DNA of 64,000 bases, taken from assembly GCA_964023275.1 (NCBI GenBank), contig OZ029913.1, positions 52,840,144 to 52,904,143 of the forward strand. Direction: 5' to 3'. The position numbers and the translations under genes were made by a program. The notes beneath the pieces were generated by a model. It made no database searches, was not told where the DNA came from, and saw nothing but the letters and a program-made list of their open reading frames with translations. Positions 44,501 to 56,000 of the stretch are shown one piece after another. This DNA comes from Norana najaformis (Eukaryota; Annelida; Clitellata; Crassiclitellata; Hormogastridae). Every line of letters begins with the position of its first letter. Position 1 is the first letter of the stretch.

Positions 44501-44712
44501 GGTATGAGTACATGACTGGATATCAAGTTCCAGCAGCATCGACTGATCCAAACTATAACATGGGCAACTATGGAACCCAGCAGGGCAGTGTCAACAGTGG
44601 CTATTATGCCGCTGGTTATGATTACTCTCAGACTGGTGCCACCAACACTGGCACCATGGATAGCTATGGAACTGGCGCCTCTGGGTCTAGTACGATGAAA
44701 ACTACTTGGTGA
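35543..44712 (+). CDS. Protein with four dsRNA-binding domains and G/S/Y/Q-rich tail, 4 exons, 986 aa
   Basis: Exons 35543-35594, 39810-39973, 41541-42060 and 42488-44712; phases 1, 0, 1 agree and the total is 2961 bases. Four dsRBDs: about 32-100, 174-240, 278-342 and 380-446. Each keeps the C-terminal lysine signature that contacts dsRNA: GPSKKRAK, GPSKKLAK, GPSKKDSK, GKTKKAAK. Domains 1 and 2 are separated by an acidic linker with a seven-Asp run. Residues 450-986 are low complexity: Gly/Trp/Asn-rich, then RGG/FGG-rich, then Ser/Gly/Tyr/Gln-rich with a short CAG-coded Gln run (near 44262-44290). The layout recalls ILF3/NF90-NF110 (dsRBDs plus RGG and GQSY tail), but there is no DZF domain and there are twice as many dsRBDs. 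It probably binds structured RNA in ribonucleoprotein granules or the nucleus. A frame beginning at 42400 reads through intron 3 and is not the true start. Confidence 0.92.
35830..36045 (+). repeat. tRNA-derived SINE (family C) in intron 1 of the dsRBD gene
   Basis: GTACGCGATAGTGTAGTGCT, then GAGGTTCAAATCCCCGCCAG (B box), then a body with ACCCTGGCCGTTTACTG and AAGGTCAGGCGGCGAGGGTA, related to the heads in the 20.7-21.7 kb array. The rest of this 4.2-kb intron is AT-rich with no gene. Confidence 0.75.
36940..37165 (+). repeat. SINE family E, copy 1 (dsRBD gene intron 1)
   Basis: Shares GACCCTGGGAAAGTTGTTTG, AACAGCAAGTCC and GTCCAGGACCTTGGGATTTG with the more complete copy at 51829-52117. The tRNA-like head is diverged. 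Confidence 0.65.
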
Positions 44713-44816
44713 GCATATCTTCAAGTAACTGAGAAGATAGGCGAAGAGGTGTCTGTTTAACGTTTCTTAAAACTTTCACTTGATGTCCTTCAAGTTTTAG
44801 CCTCATCATCAGCACC

Positions 44817-44822
44817 AATAAA
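44817..44822 (+). terminator. Probable polyadenylation signal of the dsRBD gene
   Basis: AATAAA lies 105 bases after the stop codon at 44712, the expected position for a short 3' UTR. A second one occurs near 45461. Confidence 0.6.
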
Positions 44823-46420
44823 TTGAGGAAATTTATAGCTGCCCTTATTAAGCTGGATGACTTGTGGGGCAGGCAATGGCAGACAAGCAAAACACAAGAA
44901 AATAATTTTAAATTTGCAGGAGTTTAGTTATAAAAGAATCGGATCATTTATGTAGTCTTTTGTTTCTGTGAAAACAATGGGATTATATGTGCGTCTTTGA
45001 TTTATTGTTTTAAATATTCAAATGGTCCCTGTATGTGTAGTCAACATCAATTCCCAGTGCCAGATGTCGTCTTTTTGTTTATGTTGTCTGTGCAACATAA
45101 CATTAATCATCCTTGGTTTCTATGGAAATCTTGCTGTGGTTTGGGCCTCTGTGGTTTGCAGCATCACAGCTTGGTACTTGGGCCTGTTCTGCTCACTTTG
45201 ACAAATTAGTTCATCATATGCTGAACTTGCTTGATTATGCTTGCAAGTTCAGACGTATGCCATGTTTGAGCCTGCGCTGTACAGAGCATTTTGTGTGAAA
45301 AGTTGGACAGGAAAGATGTAAGCACAAAACAGGACAGCTGTTGGATGTCACAACTCTTCTGGATCAAAGATTTAAGGGAAGAGATGTAAGAAATCACGAG
45401 GTGGTGATTTGGAGACACGGGATTCAGATATAGCAAAAATTGATGGATGTACAACAGAAATAAAGAAGAACAGATTTGTGAATTAAGCTGGAATCATAAA
45501 CTTGTGTAGCACCTGTTGAAAGGAAACTCCTAAGGGTTGATGCCAACAACACATAACCACTAGTCCCTGGAGCCACCATAGGTATGCCCCATGTCAAAAT
45601 CGGTCACTAAGACTGGTCGTTTGTTTCATCTTCATGACGCTGCTGTTATTGACTTGTGTGACTGAGAAAATACACCGTAAACCCATTATAACACAAAACT
45701 GGGGTCCATGTCTGCAACTGCGATTATGTCAGTACCACGTTGAAAAAATTTTGCATGCTGTATAGGAAAATGTTTGCTTAAAGGTTTGGGGCCATGGAAA
45801 ATCTGTAGCAGTCATGTATTGGTGCCCATTGGCATAACTTCATTTTGAAGAAAGACGTATGGGTAACGTCATTTCAGTTTGTAAGCATTACATCGTAGCG
45901 TGGTGGGCGTGGCCGTAGTTACATATATACAGAAATTAGTTCTTCTCATTTCATTTTAAATTAAAGATGAGGGAGTTGCAGTTTATTTGTAATTCTTTGT
46001 TTCTCGTTGGTACTTTGTAGTTTCATTGTATTTAGTACTCATTGTTTATTTTCATGGGTTTAGTAGTTTTTAATGTTATATTGGAGGGTGCTATAATGGG
46101 TTTACGATGTAGAATGCAAGGTTAAAGGTAGCACCCAGCACATTGTTTAAACAAAAAACAGGCTGAATGATCAGCACTTGATCAAACGAGGTATTACTGA
46201 ATTTATCTGGCATGAATGGAAAGTTTACACTACTAAAGGCTCTTGCCAAGGAAGTGGCTTTCCTGTGCCTGTTGAGAATTCTAGGTATTAAAGAACGAAA
46301 GAGCAAATTGATTAACTTTTCCCTGTTTTGACTCTTCATTCAATTTATTTTGATTTTACTTTCTGGTTCATGTCAGGTTGCTACGTCTTGATTGTTCTGA
46401 CTTCTGCTTGCCAATGTCAT
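44823..46420. other. Intergenic, nothing recognised
   Basis: About 1.6 kb of AT-rich sequence with only short random frames and no recognised repeat. Confidence 0.4.
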
Positions 46421-46424
46421 GATC

Positions 46425-46625
46425 GTAATCTCTAGGTTTCTTCAGCATCCAAGAAAACCAGTTTGTGGGATTCAGCTTATTCAGAGGCACTCAGTGAAAC
46501 CAAACTTGGTAGGCAGCTAAGGTCAGGTTCAGTTCCAAGTTGAGATCCAAGAGTCGGGCAAATAGAAGGCAGTAGGAATAAAGAAGAGAGAAGAAACGAT
46601 AGAGAAAAGAAGGAATGAAAGATGG
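46425..46625 (-). mobile_element. Family A LINE tail, minus strand
   Basis: GATCGTAATCTCTAGGTTTC, CAGCATCCAAGAAAACC and GAGATCCAAGAGTCGGGCAA match the family A tail. It is followed by a purine-rich GAAGGAA-type stretch (46580-46760). Confidence 0.6.
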
Positions 46626-46989
46626 AAACAAAAGACATCAGGAAATGAAGGAGGTTGAAGGCTAAGGAAGGAAGGTAGGAAGAATTAGAAAGAAAGAATG
46701 GAAGAAAAAGAGAATGAATGGAAGTGAATGCAGGAAACGAATGAAAGAAGGGGTAACAAGGCAAGGACATAGTGATGATAAAATGGAGGGAGGGTGTGAA
46801 GGATGGACAGAGCCATTTTTGGACGTACTACCCTGTGCATGCACTGGAAACTTTAGGCGTACTGCATACGACATTAAAATATACAGATGGGTTGTTGTCT
46901 AGAGATTTCATTAACACAGCGGTCTATCAGCTGGGGCAAAAGTGTAGTTATAACCCTTTGTTCTACCCATATGTGATATTCGATTATGC

Positions 46990-47060
46990 ACAGGGTATGC
47001 AGTAGTCTCGTGGTTAGTGTGCTGGACTCGATTCAGAGGTCAGGGATGCTAAACTTCCCA
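46990..47060 (+). repeat. Family C SINE head fragment
   Basis: GGGTATGCAGTAGTCTCGTG followed by GTTAGTGTGCTGGACT matches the heads at 21369 and 20890. The body is missing or unrecognisable. Confidence 0.55.
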
Positions 47061-47389
47061 TGACTAGTCATTGCTAGACCTGGTTCTCTTGTGGTGTTGG
47101 CCCCTTTCACCACAAATTTTTGATGATATGGTTGAACCAGGAACATTAGGAGTGTTCTGTCAGCGCTTTAGCATTGAGACGCGGTTTTGGGTCCTGGCAT
47201 ACGCTCGGACTGGGTCATGTGACCTGAGTATTATTGCCAATGAGGGTTTGCAAATGGTGTCTCGTGCATGCTTGAGTGTATGTGGTGGTTTCTGGGTGCA
47301 TCTCTGCTAAAGAGAAGTTCTGCTCAACAAAAAGGTTTAAGGTGGTAATATTTCTGGTTCTGAATATCGCTGTGTTAATAATAATTAGT

Positions 47390-47725
47390 AACTTCTAATG
47401 CACTGATGTATAACGCATAAGGCATAAACCGATTGTGCACCAAAGCCAAGCCGCAATCAGGTCAATATCCAGAAGGTCAGTCCACAAGACAGAGAGGCAG
47501 CCTACGGTGGATAAGCAATTGAAAAAGGGAAGGTTTAAGTTGTAAATGAAATGATTGAAGCGACAGAGCAGAACGAACAGACACAGGGAAGGCATTCAAA
47601 AAGTTAGGTCCAGCAACCAAAAATCCTATTTATCAAGAACAATTCTAGTCCTAAGTATGACCAGGGAAGGACAAGGATTTGTTTCAAATTGGGCTTACAG
47701 TTTATAAATCATCGAACTCCAACCA
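47390..47725 (-). mobile_element. Family G LINE 3' end, minus strand
   Basis: Closely parallels 55225-55515: GCACCAAAGCCAAGCC, CCAGAAGGTCAGTCCACA, GGTGGATAAGCAATT, GAACAGACACAGGGA, TTAGGTCCAGCAACC and AATTCTAGTCC occur in the same order. The frame is degenerate. Confidence 0.7.
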
Positions 47726-47764
47726 ACCACAATACTTAAAATCAGCCCTAATAACTGATGAATC

Positions 47765-47895
47765 TGTTACAGCACTGTAGTCATGTTCTAGTATCAAAAA
47801 GGCATTGGTATATTATATATAAAAATATAAGGTATATACTGGACAATACACTGGCGGTATCTCTGCAGGCAGACATGTTTTGCAGATTTTAACAA
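47765..47895. repeat. Direct repeat, copy 1
   Basis: About 130 bases (CATGTTCTAGTATCA...CTCTGCAGGCAGACATGTTT) recur with moderate divergence at 49485-49615 in the same orientation. Confidence 0.7.
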
Positions 47896-48129
47896 ACACA
47901 GCATCTGCAAAAAATGCTTCTCAGGTGGTGGTTTGTGCCATCGGTTGATGTCTTGTGCATTATTATAACGGTACTTAAAGACTGAGTTTTCGGTATGACC
48001 TGGATTAGCTGAAACCACTTCAAAGAAATACTGATTGTATTACGACATCATTCAAACAAAAATTTGGATAGCCAATGAAAAAACCAACTGGTTGCTTCTT
48101 TAAGCTGTTGCATGATGGTACGATAATCT

Positions 48130-48795
48130 GTGACATTTTGTTCATCTACACCTTCCTTGAGAGGAATTAGAGACGGTAACAAGTTTTACATTCTTGGGAT
48201 CAGTAGTAGAGAGAGAAGGAAAGTGCGATAGGGAAATAAACCAAAGGGTGGCGATTGGAAAAGCCGCAATGAATGGATTAGAAAAAATATGGAAAGACAA
48301 ACATGTGAGCACAGACACGAAAAAAAAGATTGGTGAGGGCCTTGATTATACCAACAGTAACATACAGCAGCGAGACGTGGACAATGACTAAGAAAATGGA
48401 GAAAAAAATCAATGCTTGTGAAATGTGGATATGGAGGAAGATGCTGAGAACATCATGGACGGAGAAAAGGACTAACGAATGGGTACGCATGACGATTGGA
48501 ATTGAGCAAGATGAGACGTTACAACAAACAGTGCTAAAATCAAAGCTGAGGTTCTTTGGACATGTTATGAGATCAGATGGATTGGAAAAAGAAATGATGC
48601 TGGCTTGTGGAGAGGGAAAGAGAAAACAAGGGAGACCAAGGAAAAAATGGATGGACAAGATACATGAAGCAACTGGAATGAACTTGGCACAACTAAGGGA
48701 TGCGACATTGGAAAGAAAGAAAGGAATGGAGAAGACTGATCATGACGGTCGCTAGAGCTCAAAGAGCTGACAGCACAAGGTGACAAGGTGACACC
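48130..48795 (+). mobile_element. LINE ORF2 C-terminal fragment, longer copy
   Basis: Frames broken by at least two shifts encode typical ORF2 C-terminal features of a non-LTR retrotransposon: DREINQRVAIGKAAMNGLEK, VTYSSETWTMTKKMEKKINA, CEMWIWRKMLRTSWTEK and [19 protein letters not shown]. The 3' 250 bases are almost identical to the insertion at 25740-25986. The end carries a short AAGGTGAC duplication. Confidence 0.85.
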
Positions 48796-50089
48796 TTCAG
48801 TATAACAGCATTTGAGGCCACCAGTACTGTGTGGTTAATTATTAGTACAGACGAAGCCATAAAAAGTGGGATTTGAGCAGAAACATCTGCATTCTGCATT
48901 GCACAGTTAGAAGATATCTCCTTCACCACCTACAGCATGGATTGTGAATCCCTACAACTGTTTTATAGAATACATGCAGTATAATACAGATAATTACTGC
49001 ATTTTATTTGAAAAGCAAAACTTTAAATTAGCAATCTGTCTTATAAAACTGAAATTCTCTGCATTTAGGGGTGTAATGTTTTAGAAAGATTGTAGAGCAA
49101 TCTAAAACATGGCTTGGTGCTAGCATTGCTATTGTGCAGACGTTCTATCTGTAAAGCATCTCTTCTGGGGTGTTCTCGCCAGCTGGTTTGATACAATGAC
49201 TCGCCAATGATGCGTCTCTTAAGTTTAATGAACTTTCAGCAGAAATCTTTACAGCAGCAGATATAGCATAACGATTAGACAGTCTAATTAGACTTGCTAA
49301 TTACTCTCGGGCTAACTTAAGACTATGAGAAATGTTGATTCTTGTCTCGTTCGTTGCCGCAGCTTTTGAGTGTATTTCTTGATCGTCAGTGATGATGTTC
49401 TCTGAGCCTAAATTCTGACTCGCTTGTTTTACTTTCCTATACATAATCTGCTTCCTTCTGTGTTCTGCACTTACAAATCTGTCATAGCACTGCAGTCATT
49501 ATGTTCTAGTATCAGAGGCATTATTGGAATATAATATGTAATTTATAAGGTAGATAATGGACAATAAAATGGCAGTTTCTCTGCAGGCAGACATGTTTGC
49601 AGATTTTAACACTGACCAACAAATCCTCCCTCATTTTAGTCACTAGGTGATTGATCATGATACCTTTGGCAGTTCCTGGCTTGTAGTAGATTGAAAGATC
49701 AAAGATAGTTCCTGTGGAACCTGCCAGACATAATGTCATTATTGTGCCACTAGGAAAACATAATCACAGATTAAAGCTTAGAGTCTGAGCTGTATTACTG
49801 GGAAAGAAGCAAGACAAGAGCAAAAATGACTTTCAATTGGCTTCCTGAACCCTGAAGATTAATTTTTTTTGAAAATACTTATAAAGGCAACACTCGATTA
49901 ATTTTTTTGAAAATACTTATAAAGGCAACAAGTTGTCACTTGCCACCAAGACTTTCTGCTACACTGGTTACTTCTCCAAGATGAACTCCATTCTAAATTT
50001 ATCTGCTATGATAACTGCTTTAACTCCAGTTGGTCAAGTTGAATTTGGAATTTCATGAACAAGGTAAATGGTTGATCATGAGTAATGCA
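48796..50089. other. Intergenic and 3' flank of the ZP gene
   Basis: No supportable gene. It holds the second copy of the direct repeat (49485-49615) and a duplicated 35-base AT-rich unit (49857-49892 and 49896-49930). A minus-strand frame at 49613-49739 is open but has no recognised domain. Confidence 0.4.
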
Positions 50090-53000
50090 TCAAAGGCAGG
50101 TCAAACACTTTCTCTTGGCTGGCGTGGGTGTTACTCGCTGTTGTGCAAACTGCTGTGGTTGTGACATTCGTGTATTTTTCGGCCTCCGACGAACCAACAC
50201 TACCACGAGGATGATTATCAGCACAATTACAAGGAATCCAATTAATGCACAAAGAACAACAAGTGTGATGTAACCAGAAGTACCGACTTCAGTTGGATCT
50301 GAAGATAATTTTAAACAGAAATCATTAAAAATGATTTGATTATAACATAAAATGGTTGATCACGAATATTTAAAAGCAAAATATCATTTGCTGGTGGGAT
50401 TTTCTGTGTGATTAATTAAGTTAAAAGAAGTCACCAAAAGAAGTACGCATAGTACATTAACATTCTGTTTCCAGCATAGGACAGCACTTTACAGCAACTC
50501 AACATTCTATACAAGAGATAAAATATACTAATATCATATATTATGCATATATTACATAAATCCTTTTGCTACCATCTTGTTGTGTAATTTATCTACCACT
50601 TGTACTGCCAGAATTATGACAGTTATCTGATCCATCCTATGAACTTGCCAACACGGCACCTTTTGCAATGTCTGTGCACCTTTTGCAATGTCTGTGCACC
50701 TTTTGCAATGTCTGTGCAGGTGTTTCACTCAAAACTGACAACCCTCCTAATCCCTTCCCTGATTCTTCTTCCCCCTATCTTTCTCGCCGCTCCAATTCCA
50801 TACACCATCCTCCATAGCCGTCTGCCTGCCTTACTCTTGGATCTTGACCTGGAACCATTTCTGACCCTTCTTGCCTATTGCTTTTGTTTTGACTGAGCAC
50901 CTGTGAATAAGCTGGTTAATTTGAACTTTTTACATAATGTTAAAATCAGTCAGGAAATTCATCTTAGTATTTACAAGGATCTAAGTCCTAATATGAACAG
51001 CATTCATTTGCTTTTATTTATGTACAATGGTGCCAAATAATTTTCCAACAGATGATGTTTTCCATAAATTTACTGAAAGATGATTTGACTAAATTAACAG
51101 AAGTGCTACATATACAGAGCAAAACTTGATTGTTTAGTGCCAGATGATGGCACTGCACACAAGAAGTGGTGGTGAAAGATCTTACCAAATAAATTCAGTG
51201 AAATGTGAGCAGGGTCGAGGGCACACTGCTGTAATTGAAACACTTGCACATGCATACTTACACGTGCACACACAGATGCGCAGAAACTGCATACTGAGTG
51301 CTTGCCTAAAGTCACGACACTGTCTCGAGTAGTGTGAATACTTACTGTAGGGCTTTGGACTGACTCTAGGATCAATAACCCTGAGGGCAAGGGTTTGATT
51401 CACATGAGTGATGCCATCTGCTGACTCACTTCGGCGTTTTCTCGTTGGCAGAAACTCTTCCCTTTTCTTCCTCATGGACTGCATAGCTGCGCAGTAACTC
51501 TACAGTAAATCAGACAACAGTTTTGCATGTAAATCCATACTTCTGAAAGAACATTTTCTTAATAGCAGTAGACTGCTATTGTACATAATATACTCTAAAT
51601 TGTCAAAGCACTTACATGTAATGTGACTTGCTAGTTATTTATATATATACAACAAACTAGGTTGCATACTTGTATCTAAGAAACTGACCATTGTACAACC
51701 ATAGGCTGTATTTGGGAAACTGTATAGCAAGACCAATATGATTCCTTTTGCATTCTGCCTTTGACCCCTAATGATATAGACCTGTGTTTATTTTTCCTAA
51801 ATCAGTAAAATTAAGCGACCAGACTGAATGACACAGTGGTCTATTTGGTTAGTGCACTGGGTCAACAGTTGAAAGGTTGCAGGTTCAAGCCTGCCGGGGA
51901 ACTCTGTGTAACGATCTTGGGGAAGTGTGTTTTCGCACACGTGGATCTGTCACGAAGCAGTACAGTTTGGAACCCGCATAACCTGGGAACTAAACGGAAA
52001 GTCCAGCAATGCACTGGACCTGTGTCTAGGACCTTGGGATTTGTCCTTTGCCGGCTCAGAGGCCGAACAGTGGGAAATGAGCACCTCCGTTACTATTATT
52101 ATTATTACGAAAATTTTTAACGTGCACGAAGTCGCACAGAAATGTGAATCGGAGGCGCAGATAGTAAGTCGCCACGTTAAAAGAGTTAGATGTCCAGATG
52201 TTTGAAAGTCAGTGAGACAGTGAGTTTTCAGGCATTTTTCTTGAAGGAAGAAAAGCTGTTCGGAGAACAGTTCCATTCCTTCGGGGCAGCGGTGTGGAAA
52301 GCATGAGAGCCTAGGACAGTTCTGCATCGTGGCTCAGCCAAGACACGCATACCTGAAGATCGTAGGCTGCGGGGAGGGGTATAAGGAGAGACTAGTGACT
52401 GAAGGTAGGTAAGAGTGCTCATGGTAAGATTTTTATAGGTCATACAGTCTAGTTTAAATCATCCAGAATTCTACAGGAAGCCAGTGCAGATGGCTTAACA
52501 GAGCTACGGAATTTGTGCAAGGAGGTGTGCGCACAGCACCACAAGATCCAGGGAATTTTAGATGCATTGAAGCCTTGTGAGTTCAAGATTTCAGATACCT
52601 GTAAAAATCAAGTTGGCATAATCACAGCAGACTAGAGAACAGGTTACAGTTTGTGCCATGTCTTTGGTAAGAGCAGACCTGATATGACGTTATGCCATGA
52701 TGTGATAGAAACAAGATTTGCAGAGGTTTGTTATGTGAGGTCAAGATATGAGACTGCCGTCAAAAATTACCCCCAAGTGTTTTGACCATGTTTGATAGTG
52801 GAACAGCAGTGCCAGCTAGTTCAGTGCTGGAATGTGAAGGGAAAGAACACAGACGTTGGCGTGAGCCAAACATGATCGCCTCAGATTTATCCGGATTTAT
52901 GGCCAAACCACTGAAACAAAACCATGCATGAATAGAAGAGACACTCTTCAAGCTTTACTTTGCCTGACTGATCAGTGGGTGACAGAGCAATCTAGAGCTG

Positions 53001-56000
53001 AGTATCATCGGCATATTGCTGTAACTTCACTCCAAAGTGGTTGGCTTTGCGGCTGACTGGTGAAGTGAAGATTGTGAACAATAATGGGCCAAGGACAGAT
53101 TCCTTTGGAACACCAGCAGTGCGGATAGAAGGATCAGACTGAGCACGTGTAACCTATGCCCACTTGCTGAGACTGATTGCAGATGTAAGAAGCTAGGCAG
53201 CTTAAGGCTGTCCCAGACACATCAAAGCTTTTTCTTATTCTAGAAAGAAGTAGATGGTGGTCAACAGTGTCAAAAACAGCACTAAGGTCGAGGCACACTG
53301 AAAGGCACATTACATTCCTTTTAGGACATTGGGAGCTTACTTTAATCCATCAGTTTCCATCTATCTCTACCTGTACAATGCCTGTATAAGTACTGCCTGT
53401 CCTCCTTTATGGGGTTGATGCTTGGATGCTTCCATGGCCCATGCGGAGGATGCTGGATGTTTTCCAGCAATGGTTCCTCAAAAGGATCCTGCAGATTCCA
53501 TACAGTAAGTTACTAATACCATACAGAAATCTATGGACACAATTTGTAGCTGATCCAGAGAAGGAGGCTTCAAATATGTTGTACGAGGTCAGACAGGATC
53601 ATGGCAAAGCATTCGAGCAATCTTCTTGTACAGATTTAAATACCATGGAGTCCACCACCATCTGGATCCACCGCTTAACTTCAGGTTACACACAACCAAG
53701 ACAGGGACAGCTAGAAATGTGTTGTGGAAAAGTTCTGCAGAGAAGCATGCCATTGATTATGATGTTTTGGTCTCCCACTTGGCATTAATTATATTCTCAG
53801 AGTTACAAATCTCATCAACTAAGCTTTTTCAAGCAAATATTGAGATTGTAATAACAAAAATTAATAACATTATAAGTAGCAAGCTACTTCTAGTGTGCTT
53901 TACAATATCAATTGTCAGTGCAAGTGCTGAAAGCTAAATAAAAGATAGAATTTCAGTAGTTCAACGTACGTTATTTAGCACTAAATGGCCTGTCTTAGAC
54001 ATAATATGGACCTACAAACTCTTCAGCGCTCTACTCTGAACTCAGTGTACCTTTGGTATTTATGAATGAAAAATTGACATTTAAGACATTCATCAAGAGA
54101 TGACTGGCTGTTGGCTACACGTCACTATAGCACAGACAACAACCAACAACTGTTAAGGAAAGACATTATTGGCAAACAGGATGTCCAGAGGCAACATTGA
54201 TCAAATAAAAAATATGTGATGCTCTAACACTGGCAACAATCATGCTGTTGAATTTTATGTAGTCTATTTTGAGTTTTGTGTAAAAAGGTTGTAAAAATGT
54301 TTATTTTCAAAAACTTAGTCAAAAATCTGCCTGCACAGTGTAACTTTTAAGCAACCAACTGGGTACGTTTTTATTTGTGATGTCAGTCCTATTGTGACAA
54401 CCCAGTAGTTTTGTCAAGTATGATCAGAAAAAGCAGCAGAGAACCCTGCAATACATTACTTACAATGTGCAGTAGGTTGCCGGCTGCAAACCGCCAGTGG
54501 CTATATTTTGAGGATTTAAATCTCAGGCTAGCACGGTCCATACTCGGGAACCTTAAATGGCATGGTGCCCATTCAAACAGGCAGCAGTGGCAAAGGATCT
54601 CACCTGAACAATTCATTGCAAAATGAGCATGGTAAAGGCCATATTGTAAGCTTGAGATTTCTACAGCACCCAACGAAAGCTAAGTCACAGGAACCAGCTT
54701 ACTTACAGACACTCAGTCAAAACAAAATCGGTAGGCAGGAATAATTTGGTTCCTGGTCAAGATCCAAGAGTCGGGCAAGTAGACAGTCAGACGGCTATGG
54801 TGGATGGTGTTTGGAATTGAACCGGAAAGTGAGATAAGGGGAAGAGGAAGAATCAGACAAGTGCCTTATTTAGAATAAAGCTATAAAATATTTTAAAATG
54901 AAGTCTGATGTTGCTATCATACTGTACTGTACCCTGGGACTTGAATAGAACTGTACTGCAACCCATTTTCCGGGGTGAACAATGACGAGTGTACATTTGG
55001 ACATTAGAAACTTCTTTTCAGCCAGACAAGATCACTGGAACCAGCTATCAGAAGAAATAATATCTGCACTGAGCTTGAACACTTTCAAAGACTGGACAGT
55101 TGGATGGAGAGATTAATTATTCACTCTATTTGTAACAACTACCCCAAACCTACCAGCAAGTGGCTGGGAAAATTTTCAACTGGCAAAAAAATTCATAATG
55201 AGGTCCTGTAAGAATAATAATTAGAAAACTTCTAATGTGCCGGTGTTTAATGCACAAGGCATCAATCGATCGAGCACCAAAGCCAAGCCACAATCAGATC
55301 AATAGCCAGAAGGTCAGTCCACACAACAGAGAGGAAGCCTATGGTGGATAAGCAATTTGAAACAGGTAAGTTTTAAGTTGAGAACAAAATGGCAGAAGGG
55401 ACTGAGCAGAACAAACAGACACAGGGAGAGAGTTCCAGAATTTAGGTCCAGCAACCGAAAAAGCCCATTTACCCAGAACAGTTCTAGTCCAAGGTATGAC
55501 CAGAGAAAGACAATCAGAAGAATAATGGTAAGTCTGGAGGATAAGGACTGATTTTAAGTATTGTAGTTGGCCAGAAAGTATTGAGGTTGGCCAGAGTGAC
55601 ATGACATCACATCGTGGACAAGGTTACTCTCAGACCAGTACAGTACAAAAGTACAAAAGTCCAGTAATGACATTGCATTAAGACGTTAATTTGATTAATG
55701 TGCAGCAAAGTCATGCCTACCAATGACACCCACACAGTAGTCATTAACGCATCGTATGCAGACAAGCAATACGCAGCATCCGACTCACTAGCATGGCAAA
55801 CAGCAGTACAGGTACATGCAGTACAAGTACTGCTACTGTAAAGGCATTTCCTTATTTCACCCTTTTCCGTGATTATCAATATTGGTGAGACGTATCACCT
55901 ACATCTGTGCCCTCATGCTCTCGCTATTTGCACGTATATGTATCAATATATGGACAAAATTATACAAATAATTGATATGTAGAAATTATTAGATCCTTAG

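Noticed and set aside
49521-49739. Minus-strand frame possibly an exon of a gene downstream of the ZP gene
   Set aside because: It has no domain and no partner exons, and part of it is a direct repeat shared with 47.8 kb; kept only as repeat evidence.
53426-53788. 120-aa frame as a host gene
   Set aside because: The first 35 residues are LINE ORF2-like; the rest has no recognisable domain.
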